Source of the DNA: Palsa-892 sp035295845
GTDB taxonomy: Bacteria > Pseudomonadota > Alphaproteobacteria > Rhizobiales > Xanthobacteraceae
DNA: 64,000 bases
NCBI GenBank assembly: GCA_035295845.1
Contig: DATGIF010000031.1
Span: 124,001-188,000, forward strand
Direction: 5' to 3'
A model generated the notes under the pieces. It was not told where the DNA came from, ran no database searches, and was given only the letters and a program-made list of their open reading frames with translations. Shown one piece after another: positions 33,623 through 42,151 of this stretch (position 1 is its first letter; the number at the start of each line of letters is the position of its first letter). A program made the translations under genes and the position numbers.

Positions 33623-33955
33623 TCATTGCGGCGGCGGCATCTTCTTGGCCGCCCCCATGGATTTGCCGGTGGATGGCGGTTTCGTCTGCACAGCGACGAA
33701 GCTGTTATAGCAAGCGAGCCGCTCGTCTTCTTCTTTCAGGTACCGGCAGTCTGCAACGACCTTCCCTTTTTTTGCGCCGGGCCGCGGCTGGGGCGCGATC
33801 ACCGCGTCGTAACAGTCGAGGCGCTCCTTGTAGCCGTCTTCGATCAAGAGGCAGTCCTTCATCTTGGACGGCACCGGCTGCGCGCCGGAATTCGCAGGCC
33901 AAGCGATAACCGCGGCCGTGATTATAGAAATCGGGAGGAGCTTTGCCCTCGGCAT
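33623..33955 (-). CDS. Secreted protein with two CYD/CYN motifs
   Basis: 110 aa. Signal peptide MPRAKLLPISIITAAVIAWP to NSGAQ. Two short repeats follow: KDCLLIEDGYKERLDCYD and ADCRYLKEEDERLACYN, each with two Cys about 14 residues apart and an acidic/Arg core. Such C-x13-C-Y pairs occur in small exported alphaproteobacterial proteins and probably form intramolecular disulfides. The C-terminal third is basic and Pro-rich (GAAKKMPPPQ). Function unknown. It lies 41 bp downstream of sseA's start region on the same strand, so it is transcribed toward it. Confidence 0.65.
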   Translation of the reverse strand: MPRAKLLPISIITAAVIAWPANSGAQPVPSKMKDCLLIEDGYKERLDCYDAVIAPQPRPGAKKGKVVADCRYLKEEDERLACYNSFVAVQTKPPSTGKSMGAAKKMPPPQ

Positions 33956-34235
33956 TCGGAAATCCTCTCTGCTTCCTTCGGAATCGCCCTCGGCGACTTT
34001 ACACCATCACGCTCGGTCGTTTTTGCCTTCATCTGGCTGCCGAGCCACTCGGCCGAGACGAGCAAGCCGCTTGACGATCGCCGCGATACTTTAACGATCG
34101 ACCCGAGATATTTGATATAGCGGCGTATTTTTGATTTGCGATTTTACGGCAACACCTGTTGGAAATCGACGAATCTCGATTGCCTCCGTTCCGGCGCCGT
34201 GAAACGCTTCGCATGGGAGTTGGGGGGAGGCCGTC

Positions 34236-34958
34236 ATGGGGCTATCGTCCAATAAAATTTTTGCTCTCGCATTTATCTCCGGTCTGATGAGTGCTGCATT
34301 CGCGGCGCCGGCCGCGGCGACCGTCGAATATGTAAAAGTCTGCAGCCTCTACGGCGCCGGCTTCTATTATGTTCCCGGAAGCGACACATGCCTCCGCATC
34401 GGCGGCTTCGTTCAAGGCGGATTTGTCGCGGGCCAATCCGACTTCGACGTAATGCCTAGCCTCAACCTCAACTCGCAAGGCTGGTCAGTCGGCGCCGGCG
34501 GCCAAGCCCTGTTCTATACGCCGAACGGTTTCGTTTTCGGTGTCGAAGGCAGTTGGAACAAAGCCGACGTTAGCGACAGCACCATCTGGGCGGGGAATAG
34601 TCTTCTGCATTCCTACAAGTTGCGCTCATACTACGACGTGTTAGGGATCGCCGGCATTCAGCTTCCGCGCACGACCAACACGCCGAATATCGCGCCGCCC
34701 TCGCTCTCGCTTGTCGTCGGCGAGCGATGGGGCGAGGCGCGGGTGAGCGGCGGCGCCTTCACCGACAACCATTCGATCTCTGGTCTTGCAATCGGCGCGC
34801 TATGGGATCAGCCGGTGTCGCCGCATTGCAGCTTCGGGATCGAGGTAACGTACACCAACTACGGCCGCAACAACTTCAACCTGGGCGGCCCGGTTATCGT
34901 CGATCAAAACAATTGGTCGGCGATAATCCGCTTGCAGCGTAACTTCTCCACCCAGTAG
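34236..34958 (+). CDS. Porin/Omp25-like outer membrane protein
   Basis: 240 aa, ATG 34236 with GGGGGGAGG at 34222-34230. Signal peptide through AFAAPAAA, then VEYVKVCSLYGAGFYYVPGS and DTCLRIGGFVQGG, the N-terminal Cys-x..-Cys segment of alphaproteobacterial porins (Porin_2). Full porins are about 400-500 aa. Here the rest is a short barrel with Omp25/Omp31-like strands (GWSVGAGGQALFYTPNGFVF, FGIEVTYTNYGRNNF) ending in an aromatic-rich last strand. It looks like a hybrid or reduced barrel. Outer-membrane location is inferred. It converges on cysK with a 5-bp gap. Confidence 0.65.
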   Translation: MGLSSNKIFALAFISGLMSAAFAAPAAATVEYVKVCSLYGAGFYYVPGSDTCLRIGGFVQGGFVAGQSDFDVMPSLNLNSQGWSVGAGGQALFYTPNGFVFGVEGSWNKADVSDSTIWAGNSLLHSYKLRSYYDVLGIAGIQLPRTTNTPNIAPPSLSLVVGERWGEARVSGGAFTDNHSISGLAIGALWDQPVSPHCSFGIEVTYTNYGRNNFNLGGPVIVDQNNWSAIIRLQRNFSTQ

Positions 34959-34963
34959 CCGGC

Positions 34964-36004
34964 TCACTTCATCACATTCGGCAGCTTTGGCTTCGCCTTG
35001 CCGGCGAGCCACTCCGGTACCGGCAGCTTTTTTTCGCGCAGAAAAGCGGGATTGAAGAGCTTTGACTGATAGCGCGAGCCGTAGTCGGCGAGGATCGTGA
35101 CGATGGTGTGGCCGGGGCCCAGCTCCTTCGCGAGCCGGATCGCGCCGGCGACATTGATGCCGGTCGAGCCGCCCATGCAGAGCCCCTCGTGTTCGAGGAG
35201 GTCGAAGACCGCCTGCACCGCTTCCTTGTCGGGGATCACGTAAGGTTTGTCGACCTTGAGATCCTTGACGATGGGCGTCACGCGGCCGAGGCCGATGCCC
35301 TCGGTGATGGAATCCCCCGGGGTCGCCTTTGCTTCGCCATGCGCGAAGAGATTGTACATCGCCGCGCCCTCCGGGTCGGCGCAGCCGATCACGACATCTT
35401 TCTTTTTTTCGCGCAGATATTGGGTGATGCCCGCGAGCGTGCCGCCGGTGCCGATCGAGCAGATGAAGGCGTCGACCTTGCCTTCGGTCTGCGCCCAGAT
35501 CTCGGGGCCGGTCGAAACGTAGTGCGCCTTGCGATTGTCGAGATTGTTCCATTGGTCGGCGAACAAGACGCCGTTCTTTTCGCTGGCGCGGAGCTTGTCG
35601 GCGAGCCGCCGTCCGACGTGCTGGTAGTTGTTCGGGTTCGAATAGGGAAGGGCGGGCACTTCCACGAGCTCGGCGCCGCAGAGCCGCAGCATGTCCTTTT
35701 TTTCCTGGCTCTGCGTCTCGGGGATGACGATGATCGTGCGGTAGCCGCGCGCATTGGCGACGAGCGCAAGCCCGATGCCGGTATTGCCGGCGGTTGCCTC
35801 CACCACGAGGCCGCCGGGTTTTAACTCGCCGCGCTTCTCCGCCTCCAAGATCATTTGCCGCCCGGGCCGGTCCTTCACCGACTGGCCGGGGTTCATGAAC
35901 TCGGCCTTGCCGAGAATGTTGCAGCCCGTCGCCTCCGACGCGCGCCAGAGTTGAATGAGAGGCGTATGACCGATCGCCTCGATGATGTCTTTGCGGAAAT
36001 CCAT
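34964..36004 (-). CDS. cysK: Cysteine synthase A
   Basis: 346 aa from ATG 36004. PLP Lys44 in NPGQSVKDRPG, the substrate loop ATAGNTGIGLA (69-79), cofactor-phosphate loop GTGGTLAGI and GGSTGINVA near the C-terminus. It makes cysteine from O-acetylserine and sulfide. About 20-30 residues longer than E. coli CysK because of a C-terminal extension (SRYQSKLFNPAFLREKKLPV onward), a form I associate with several alphaproteobacteria. A cystathionine beta-synthase-like role is less likely since no CBS or haem domain is present. Confidence 0.9.
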   Translation of the reverse strand: MDFRKDIIEAIGHTPLIQLWRASEATGCNILGKAEFMNPGQSVKDRPGRQMILEAEKRGELKPGGLVVEATAGNTGIGLALVANARGYRTIIVIPETQSQEKKDMLRLCGAELVEVPALPYSNPNNYQHVGRRLADKLRASEKNGVLFADQWNNLDNRKAHYVSTGPEIWAQTEGKVDAFICSIGTGGTLAGITQYLREKKKDVVIGCADPEGAAMYNLFAHGEAKATPGDSITEGIGLGRVTPIVKDLKVDKPYVIPDKEAVQAVFDLLEHEGLCMGGSTGINVAGAIRLAKELGPGHTIVTILADYGSRYQSKLFNPAFLREKKLPVPEWLAGKAKPKLPNVMK

Positions 36005-36220
36005 GGGACGAAAGAAAGTAGGAGCTGGAACGGCAAAATGCGAAACGAAAGTAGAGGAGCGGCTGCGGAGACGCAACGGCGCGCCGCATAGGTTGTGACG
36101 CGCCGAAAGGCGAGTTCCGCCTGTAACTTAGCCATACTCGTAAACGTCCGCTGTCAAAACTTTGCCCCATCTCCATGCGACGAACCCGGGCTTCCGAAAT
36201 CGGGATGCGGTGTTCTTGTC

Positions 36221-37225
36221 ATGACGAAGCAGAAGCTCGCGGCCATCGTCGCGCTGCCCGGCCTATTCGCTCTTTCCAATCAAGCGTTCGCGCAAGAGAC
36301 GACGGTGGTGACGCCGACCGAGCCGCCGCCGGGCGTGCGTGATTCAATCATCAATCCGCCGGCCGGCGCGGTGGTGAAGTCGCAGGGTCGCTTCTACATC
36401 TGGGGCGACGCCCCCTTCATGAAGCCGCAGACGCCCGCGGACGGCAACGAAAACAACCCGATTCCCCGGCCGCCGTCCGATACGCTCAATCCTTCGAGCG
36501 CGCCCACCACCGAAGTGATGCGCGGCGCCGTCGGCTACATCCTGCCCGACAATTATTCTCCCGAATGGGGATCGAATACGCGCGTCGAAGTAGGCGCGGC
36601 ATCGGCCAAGGCGAGCGCGAATCTGACGCCATTGCCGAGCCTGCCGAGCCCGCAAATCCTGAACGGCTGGACGCTCGGCGGGTGCACCAACTGCAACTCG
36701 CTCTCCTCGATCGATTACGAAGCGCGCGAGCTTTCGGTGAAAGCCGCGAGCGACTACAAGGCGGAAAAACTCACGCTCACGCCCTCGGTTTCGGTGTTCT
36801 CGAACCGCAACCATCAGGACTTCGTGCAAACGCCGAGCACCTCCTCGCTCGATTGGAACGGTGTCGGCGCCAAGGTCGGGCTCGACTCCAAGGTCGACCT
36901 CAACAAGGAACTCGCCGTTGGCATCGGCGGCAGTTACGGGCTCGCGAAGCGCGATACCACGCTCACCGGCATTGATGGCACGGCAACCAACACCGGAACC
37001 GCGCCGCGCGTCGGCAGCGCCGAGGCGAAGCTCACTTACAAGCCGCTCGCCGACAAATCGCTCGAGGAATTCTCGCTCAACACCTTCGCCGGCTTGAACA
37101 ATTACGACACCAAGACGCCGGCGATCGCGACCCCGGCGACGGGCAACACACCCGGCATCAAATTCTCACCTTCGAGCGATTTCTACGCCGGTGCGGGCGC
37201 GACGTATAAGTTCGGGACGCAGTAA
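36221..37225 (+). CDS. Putative outer-membrane beta-barrel protein
   Basis: 334 aa from ATG 36221; the frame is open to 36095 but homology-like export features begin here. Signal peptide MTKQKLAAIVALPGLFALSN to QAFAQ. A Pro-rich region (about 30-95) precedes a C-terminal half rich in alternating polar/hydrophobic strands (SVKAASDYKAEKLTLTPSVS, GVGAKVGLDSKVDLNKELAV, FYAGAGATYKFGTQ), as expected of a barrel. Two Cys (GGCTNCNS) sit in the middle. No family recognised. It converges on the L,D-transpeptidase gene, 10 bp away. Confidence 0.55.
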   Translation: MTKQKLAAIVALPGLFALSNQAFAQETTVVTPTEPPPGVRDSIINPPAGAVVKSQGRFYIWGDAPFMKPQTPADGNENNPIPRPPSDTLNPSSAPTTEVMRGAVGYILPDNYSPEWGSNTRVEVGAASAKASANLTPLPSLPSPQILNGWTLGGCTNCNSLSSIDYEARELSVKAASDYKAEKLTLTPSVSVFSNRNHQDFVQTPSTSSLDWNGVGAKVGLDSKVDLNKELAVGIGGSYGLAKRDTTLTGIDGTATNTGTAPRVGSAEAKLTYKPLADKSLEEFSLNTFAGLNNYDTKTPAIATPATGNTPGIKFSPSSDFYAGAGATYKFGTQ

Positions 37226-37235
37226 AAGCGGGCGC

Positions 37236-38573
37236 TTACTTCGTGAGGATGATGAAATCCGTCTCGCGGCCGGTTTCGTCGCTGATGCCGTAATCGGAAA
37301 CCGTGAGCGAAGAACCGACGGTGAGGATGGAGGCGATCCGGTCGATCGCTTCCTTCGGCATCTCGATCCGGTCAAGCGCGGCCTGCGCGGTCTGCGTCTC
37401 GCGCGATTCCGGTATGTCGGTTTCATTCAAGGCCGCCGTCACCCGCTCGCCTTTCTTCGGTTTCAGATTTTCGACCTCGGCCCTCGCGGGTGAGGGGATG
37501 GAGATCGCCGTCCAGCGCATGCTGGAGCCATCATTGGTCGCTTCCATTGCCGTATAGACATGGGTGCCGAGCGGCCGGTCGGGATTTTTGATCGTCACCG
37601 GCATGTCGAACAGGGGCTCATAGCCATAACGCACATAGAGCTTTCCGGTCTTGCGGCTGACGAAAACGGAAACCGGACCGTCGCGATAAGGATCGAACTT
37701 GACCTTGCTGAACGGCGTTGCGGCCGCGGGGTTCGCCGGCCCGTCATTCAGCGTGACCAGGAGGTCCGGCTCGTCATCATGGCGCACGGCGATCTTGGCG
37801 GCGCTCATCATGCTCTTGCCGTCGCCGCTCGCGACGGGAGGCGCGGCCACACGTGCCATGGAAGTCGGAACGAAAAGCTTGGCGCTCGAAATATCCGCGG
37901 GCGCGGGCTCTTCGTGCGTCACGATTACGCGCGTGCCGACTTTCGTGGTCTTCCACAGAAACACCGCGAAGTCGCTGCCAAGCCGGATGCAGCCGTGCGA
38001 GGCCGGATAGCCGGGCAGCACGCCTTCGTGCAGCGCGACACCCGACCAGGTGATGCGCTGCATGAACGGCATCGGCGCGTTGCTGTAGATGTTGGAGCGG
38101 TGGAAGCGCTCCTTGCCGATGACGGTGAAGACGCCTTGCGGCGTCGGATGGCCTTGCATGCCGGTGGAGACCGCGGCGGTGCGGATCAGGCCGTCGCTGC
38201 CGTAGAGCGAAACGCGCTGCGCCTTGATCGAAACAACGATGTGATAGGGTCCTTTGACCGGCGCCTCGTTTGGTTTTGCCGCGATGTCCTGCTTCGGCTC
38301 GTCGAAGCGCTCCTGCTTCGCCTTCCGCGACCGGTCGGGCTCTTGGTCATAGGCCGAAGGCGGCCGGCGGCGGTAATAGTCGAAATCGCGGCGGTCATAG
38401 CCGCGGTCGTAACCGCGATCGCGATAGGGAACAAAACCGGGCGGAACGTTGCCGGGGTCATAGCCATAGCGCCAGGACGGATAATATTGCGCGTCGGCGG
38501 CAGCGCCTGAAAAAATGAGCGGAAGCAACGCGGCGAGAACAAGCCGCCCATTCCGCCACAAAGCGTCGCTCAT
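37236..38573 (-). CDS. L,D-transpeptidase (YkuD family)
   Basis: 445 aa from ATG 38573; a TTG at 38585 is possible. Signal peptide (VLAALLPLIFSGAAADAQ), then an Arg/Tyr/Asp-rich linker (DRGYDRGYDRRDFDYYRRRP). The YkuD domain spans about 105-225 with the catalytic set HEGVLPGYPASHGCIRL (His, His, Cys). It forms 3-3 peptidoglycan cross-links or attaches proteins to the wall in the periplasm. A second stretch (about 285-350: VSVFVSRKTGKLYVRYGYEP then PLGTHVYTAME) repeats the strand pattern of the first without SHGC, so it looks like an inactive duplicate. Alone on its strand. Confidence 0.87.
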   Translation of the reverse strand: MSDALWRNGRLVLAALLPLIFSGAAADAQYYPSWRYGYDPGNVPPGFVPYRDRGYDRGYDRRDFDYYRRRPPSAYDQEPDRSRKAKQERFDEPKQDIAAKPNEAPVKGPYHIVVSIKAQRVSLYGSDGLIRTAAVSTGMQGHPTPQGVFTVIGKERFHRSNIYSNAPMPFMQRITWSGVALHEGVLPGYPASHGCIRLGSDFAVFLWKTTKVGTRVIVTHEEPAPADISSAKLFVPTSMARVAAPPVASGDGKSMMSAAKIAVRHDDEPDLLVTLNDGPANPAAATPFSKVKFDPYRDGPVSVFVSRKTGKLYVRYGYEPLFDMPVTIKNPDRPLGTHVYTAMEATNDGSSMRWTAISIPSPARAEVENLKPKKGERVTAALNETDIPESRETQTAQAALDRIEMPKEAIDRIASILTVGSSLTVSDYGISDETGRETDFIILTK

Positions 38574-38629
38574 ACCCTCGCCCAATCCCTACGCGTTACA
38601 GCCCGCTCGTTTATCACAGGTCGGGTAAA

Positions 38630-38690
38630 CGGCTTCCTAGAATCGAACCTAGGTCTTTTTTAGAACAATTGGTTGCTCAAAAGACCGCGA
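38630..38690 (-). other. tRNA-like remnant (T-arm plus inverted repeat)
   Basis: Reverse strand at 38653-38636 reads CCTAGGTTCGATTCTAGG, a 5-bp stem with a TTCGATT loop (one base too long), as in a tRNA T-arm. Just 5' of it GGTCTTTT (38686-38679) and AAAAGACC (38659-38652) form an 8-bp inverted repeat. No matching acceptor or D-stem is found and no anticodon can be assigned. It lies 28 bp from tRNA-Asn on the same strand, so a decayed third tRNA is the simplest reading. Confidence 0.35.
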
Positions 38691-38717
38691 TGTCACGCCG
38701 CATGAACGAATGTGAAT

Positions 38718-38792
38718 TGGCTCCCCGGGCCGGATTCGAACCAGCGACCTAGCGGTTAACAGCCGCTTGCTCTACCGCTGAGCTACCGGGGA
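38718..38792 (-). tRNA. tRNA-Asn (GTT)
   Basis: 75 nt including encoded CCA. Acceptor TCCCCGG/CCGGGGA, D-arm with GCTCAGCGGTAGAGC, anticodon loop CTGTTAA (GTT), T-arm GGTTCGAATCC. All four stems pair. Reverse strand; 62 bp downstream of tRNA-Cys in the same orientation. Confidence 0.95.
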
Positions 38793-38854
38793 ACGGTCCC
38801 GCTATAGACCGCACTATCAGCCTTGCCAAGCGCCGCGCTGACTTCTCGAAAAAG

Positions 38855-38928
38855 TGGAGGCCACGCCCGGAATCGAACCGGGGTTTACGGATTTGCAGTC
38901 CGCTGCGTAACCACTCCGCCACGTGGCC
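38855..38928 (-). tRNA. tRNA-Cys (GCA)
   Basis: 74 nt including encoded CCA. Acceptor GGCCACG/CGTGGCC with discriminator U, anticodon loop CTGCAAA (GCA), T-arm GGTTCGATTCC. Stems pair fully. Reverse strand, just upstream of tRNA-Asn; the two probably share a transcript. Confidence 0.95.
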
Positions 38929-39109
38929 GACTTCGAGCTTCGCGGAATAAGGCGAGGGGGCGCTGGGCTTGATAGCAAAGGCTCCCGCCATCAACAATGG
39001 CCAGAGTTGCAGGATCGGAAAGCCAATCTGCCTTGCCCTTCCGTGGGCTTCCTTTATGTATGGCCGCGCACGGGAAGCGGCCTTCAATGCGCGGGTTCAG
39101 GGTTTCGCC

Positions 39110-39781
39110 ATGACCGACTACGCACACCAGCGGCAAGCGATGGTGGAGGGTCAGCTCCGCGTCAACGATGTGACCGATCAGCGCATCCTTGCGGCAATGC
39201 TGGAACTGCCGCGCGAAAAATTCGTGCCCGCGGCGCGCGTGGATCTCGCCTATGTCGACGAGGATATTCCGCTGCGCGCGACGAGCGGCGGCAAGCCCGG
39301 GCGCTACCTGATCGAGCCGATGGTGCTTGGCCGTCTCGTGCAAACGCTTTCGCTCTCGCCGAATGACCATGTGCTCGATGTCGGCACGGCGAGCGGCTAT
39401 TCGGCGGCGCTTCTCGCCCGGCTTGCCGGGAGCGTCGTCGCGCTTGAGGAGGACGCCGAGTTCGTGCCGATCGCAACAAGGCTGCTCGCCTCGCTGGGCG
39501 CCACGAACGCAAAGGTGGTGAGCGGGAAGCTCTCGGCGGGCGCGCCGCATGAGGGGCCCTATGACGCGATCCTCTTCGAGGGTTCGGTCGAGATCGTGCC
39601 GCCGGCGATCATTGATTCGCTGAAGGACGGCGGCCGGCTGGTTGCAATCGTAGGTTCCGGCCGCGCGGCCAAGGCCATGCTTTATCTCCGCACCGGCAAG
39701 GTTGTGGGCAAAAGGCCTGTCTTCGACGCCGCCATTTCGCCCTTGCCGGGCTTTGCCGCGCCTAAGGAATTCGTGTTCTGA
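39110..39781 (+). CDS. Protein-L-isoaspartate methyltransferase-like protein
   Basis: 223 aa from ATG 39110 (an earlier in-frame start would overlap tRNA flanks). N-terminal RQAMVEGQLRVNDVTDQRIL and LPREKFVP match the PCMT family; the SAM motif is VLDVGTASGYSAALLARLAG, then FEGSVEIVPPAI and LKDGGRLVAIVG. It differs from the true pcm at 62490 by a longer substrate loop (RATSGGKPGRYLIEPMVLGR) in place of the usual QTISQPY stretch. This paralogue sits upstream of tolC, an arrangement I recognise from Rhizobiales. It is probably a methyltransferase of unknown substrate; repair of isoaspartate is not assured. Confidence 0.82.
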   Translation: MTDYAHQRQAMVEGQLRVNDVTDQRILAAMLELPREKFVPAARVDLAYVDEDIPLRATSGGKPGRYLIEPMVLGRLVQTLSLSPNDHVLDVGTASGYSAALLARLAGSVVALEEDAEFVPIATRLLASLGATNAKVVSGKLSAGAPHEGPYDAILFEGSVEIVPPAIIDSLKDGGRLVAIVGSGRAAKAMLYLRTGKVVGKRPVFDAAISPLPGFAAPKEFVF

Positions 39782-39942
39782 CCCGGGTTCCCAAGCCTGT
39801 GACTATCCTGCCTCGCGGCCGAGAAATCGCAGATATGCGCTGATCGGCGGTTTCCTCGTCTGGCGGGGACGACTATTCTGGTGCTGAAACAGGGACGACG
39901 AATCCTGGCCGGGAGCCAACCCGGCGGGACGGGAGCCATTGA

Positions 39943-41385
39943 ATGCGTGGGCGTCAAATTGGGGCGGCGTGGGCCTTGGTTGCGGCTGTTGCGCTGGCGA
40001 TTGCTTTCCTGGCGATGGGCGCAAGCGCGAAGGCGCAGACCCTCGAGCAGGCGCTCACGGCTGCTTACGTCAACAATCCGACGTTGAATGCACAGCGCGC
40101 GGCCTTGCGCGCCGCCGACGAGAACGTGCCGAAGGCGCTCTCCGGTTATCGCCCGACGATTACGGGCGCGGCGAGTGTTGCGAGGACTGCGCTTACAACA
40201 TCGACCGATCCGCAGATTTTTCCCTGTACCGGCGGTCCGCCTTGCCCGATCACCATTCCGGCGAGCAGGTTCAACTCGATCCTCAATCAGTCGACGCTTT
40301 CGCTCAACGTCACCCAGAACGTCTATAACGGCTTCCGCACTGCCAATAACGTGCGCGCGGCGGAAGCGCAGGTGCGCCAATCGCAAGAAGTGTTGCGCTC
40401 GACCGAGCAGCAGATCCTGCTCGACGCCGTTACCGCACACATGAACGTACTCCGCGACGAGGCGCTGGTGCAGTTGCAGCAGCAAAACCTCAAATCGCTC
40501 GGCGAGCAATTGCGCGCGGCAAAAGACCGCTTCGAAGTGGGCGAGGTCACGCGCACGGACACCGCGCTCGCCGAGGCGGCCGAGGCCGGCGGCCGCTCTT
40601 CGCTCATCCAGGCGCAATCGAACCTCGCCACCTCACGGGGCGTGTACCGTCAGGTGATTGGCGCCGAGGCCGGTAAGCTCTCGGCCGGCCGGCCGGTCGA
40701 GCAATTGTTGCCGCGCTCCTATGATCTTGCGATCGCCGACGGCTTGCAGCGCAATCCGGATATCATATCGGCGCAATACGCCATCGACTACGCCTCCTTG
40801 CAGGTGAAGGTGGTGGAGGGCGCGCTGCTTCCTTCCGTCAACGTGCAGGGCACACTGCAGCGCTCAAACGAGCCCACGACTCAGATCAAGCGTCAGGATG
40901 AGGCCTCGATCGGTCTTTCCGCCACCGCGCCGATCTATCAGGGCGGCGCCGAATATGCCGCCATTCGCCAGGCGAAAGAGGTGCTCGGCCAGACCCGCAT
41001 TCAGATGGACGTGACGCGCGATCAAGTGCGGGCGTTGATCGTGCAGTTCTGGAGCCAGCTTGAGGCTGCGCGCTCCGAAATCGCGGCGGCGCAGACCCAG
41101 GTGAACGCGCAGGGTATTGCGCTCAAGGGCATCAATGACGAGTACAGGGTCGGCCAGCGCACCATCTCCGACGTGCTCCTCGCTCAGGCCAATCTCGTGC
41201 AGGCGCAGAGTACGCTCGTGAACGCGCAGCGCGACCGGGTCGTTGCCTCCTATGCGGTGCTCGGAGCGATCGGCCGCCTCGACATGAACTCGCTCGGGTT
41301 GCAGGTCGCGACCTACGACCCAGAGGAGCACTACCGGCAGGTGCGTGACAGCTGGGGCGGCCTTAGAACCCCGGATGGACGTTGA
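39943..41385 (+). CDS. tolC: TolC-family outer membrane efflux protein
   Basis: 480 aa, GGGAGCC upstream. Signal peptide (AAWALVAAVALAIAFLAMGA to SAKAQ), then two OEP repeats: TLEQALTAAYVNNPTLNAQR opens the first, and SYDLAIADGLQRNPDIISAQ the second. Each has long helices with NVYNGFRTANNVRAAEAQVR and APIYQGGAEYAAIRQAKEVL. It forms the trimeric outer-membrane duct for RND efflux and type I secretion. Located between the PCMT-like gene and popZ-valS, as in related genomes. Confidence 0.93.
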   Translation: MRGRQIGAAWALVAAVALAIAFLAMGASAKAQTLEQALTAAYVNNPTLNAQRAALRAADENVPKALSGYRPTITGAASVARTALTTSTDPQIFPCTGGPPCPITIPASRFNSILNQSTLSLNVTQNVYNGFRTANNVRAAEAQVRQSQEVLRSTEQQILLDAVTAHMNVLRDEALVQLQQQNLKSLGEQLRAAKDRFEVGEVTRTDTALAEAAEAGGRSSLIQAQSNLATSRGVYRQVIGAEAGKLSAGRPVEQLLPRSYDLAIADGLQRNPDIISAQYAIDYASLQVKVVEGALLPSVNVQGTLQRSNEPTTQIKRQDEASIGLSATAPIYQGGAEYAAIRQAKEVLGQTRIQMDVTRDQVRALIVQFWSQLEAARSEIAAAQTQVNAQGIALKGINDEYRVGQRTISDVLLAQANLVQAQSTLVNAQRDRVVASYAVLGAIGRLDMNSLGLQVATYDPEEHYRQVRDSWGGLRTPDGR

Positions 41386-41519
41386 ACAAAGTTTACGTTT
41401 CGATCCTTCCGCATTGCGTTTGACCCGTCCGATGCCATAGTTACGGGCAAATCAACGGTTTGGACGATTCGTTTGATCGAGTCGGGCTTTCCAAAGGGCT
41501 GAGGGAAAGCGGCGAGGCC

Positions 41520-42083
41520 ATGTCCCAGAAGGCTGCCAAGGCGCAGGAGCCGTCGATGGAGGAAATCCTTGCCTCCATCCGGCGCATCATTTCCGACGAG
41601 AACGGCGCGGAGCCCGCGCCGAAACCTGCCGAACGGCCGGCGCCGCCGCCGCTTGCCTCGGCGGCAAAACCCATGACGCCGCCGCCGGTCAGTCAGCCGG
41701 TTACGCCGCCGCCACCCGAGCCAGATGTGCTGGAGTTGACCGACATGGTCGAGCCGAAACGCGAGTCTGCCTTTAAGCCGGTTGAAAGCCCGGATGTCGA
41801 ATTCCGCGACCACATGCGCCGGGAGCCGCAGCCTCTCGCGCCACGCGCTGCCTATCCGACCGCGCTCGACGAGCAGCTGTTGTCACAGCGCGCAAGCGAG
41901 GCGGTTTCCGCCGCCTTCGGCTCGCTCGCCAATACGATGTTCGAGGGATCGCGCACGATCGAGGATGTGGTGCGCGAGATGCTGAAGCCCATGCTCAAGA
42001 CGTGGCTCGAGGACAATTTGCCGAGCCTTGTCGAGCGGCTGGTGCGCGCCGAGATCGAGCGCGTCTCGCGCGGCGGGCGGTAG
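41520..42083 (+). CDS. popZ: PopZ-like polar organising protein (DUF2497)
   Basis: 187 aa from ATG 41520; a TTG at 41460 would extend it. N-terminal EPSMEEILASIRRIISDENG is the PopZ client-binding helix, followed by a Pro/Glu-rich disordered linker (about 30-95) and the C-terminal oligomerisation helices (RTIEDVVREMLKPMLKTWLE, LPSLVERLVRAEIERVSRGG). It builds a condensate at the cell pole that anchors ParB-parS and cell-cycle kinases. 68 bp upstream of valS on the same strand, a conserved neighbour. Its presence is relevant to the ParA/Sel1 genes at 15-19 kb. Confidence 0.88.
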   Translation: MSQKAAKAQEPSMEEILASIRRIISDENGAEPAPKPAERPAPPPLASAAKPMTPPPVSQPVTPPPPEPDVLELTDMVEPKRESAFKPVESPDVEFRDHMRREPQPLAPRAAYPTALDEQLLSQRASEAVSAAFGSLANTMFEGSRTIEDVVREMLKPMLKTWLEDNLPSLVERLVRAEIERVSRGGR

Positions 42084-42151
42084 TTCCGTCTTCCGGGGCG
42101 GCATCCTTACATTGACACTCCCGGCGTGCTCCGCTCTTTAAGCGGCTCGCC

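Noticed and set aside
38630..38690. A functional third tRNA gene
   Set aside because: Only a T-arm-like hairpin is convincing; acceptor and D-stem partners are missing and the T-loop is one base too long.
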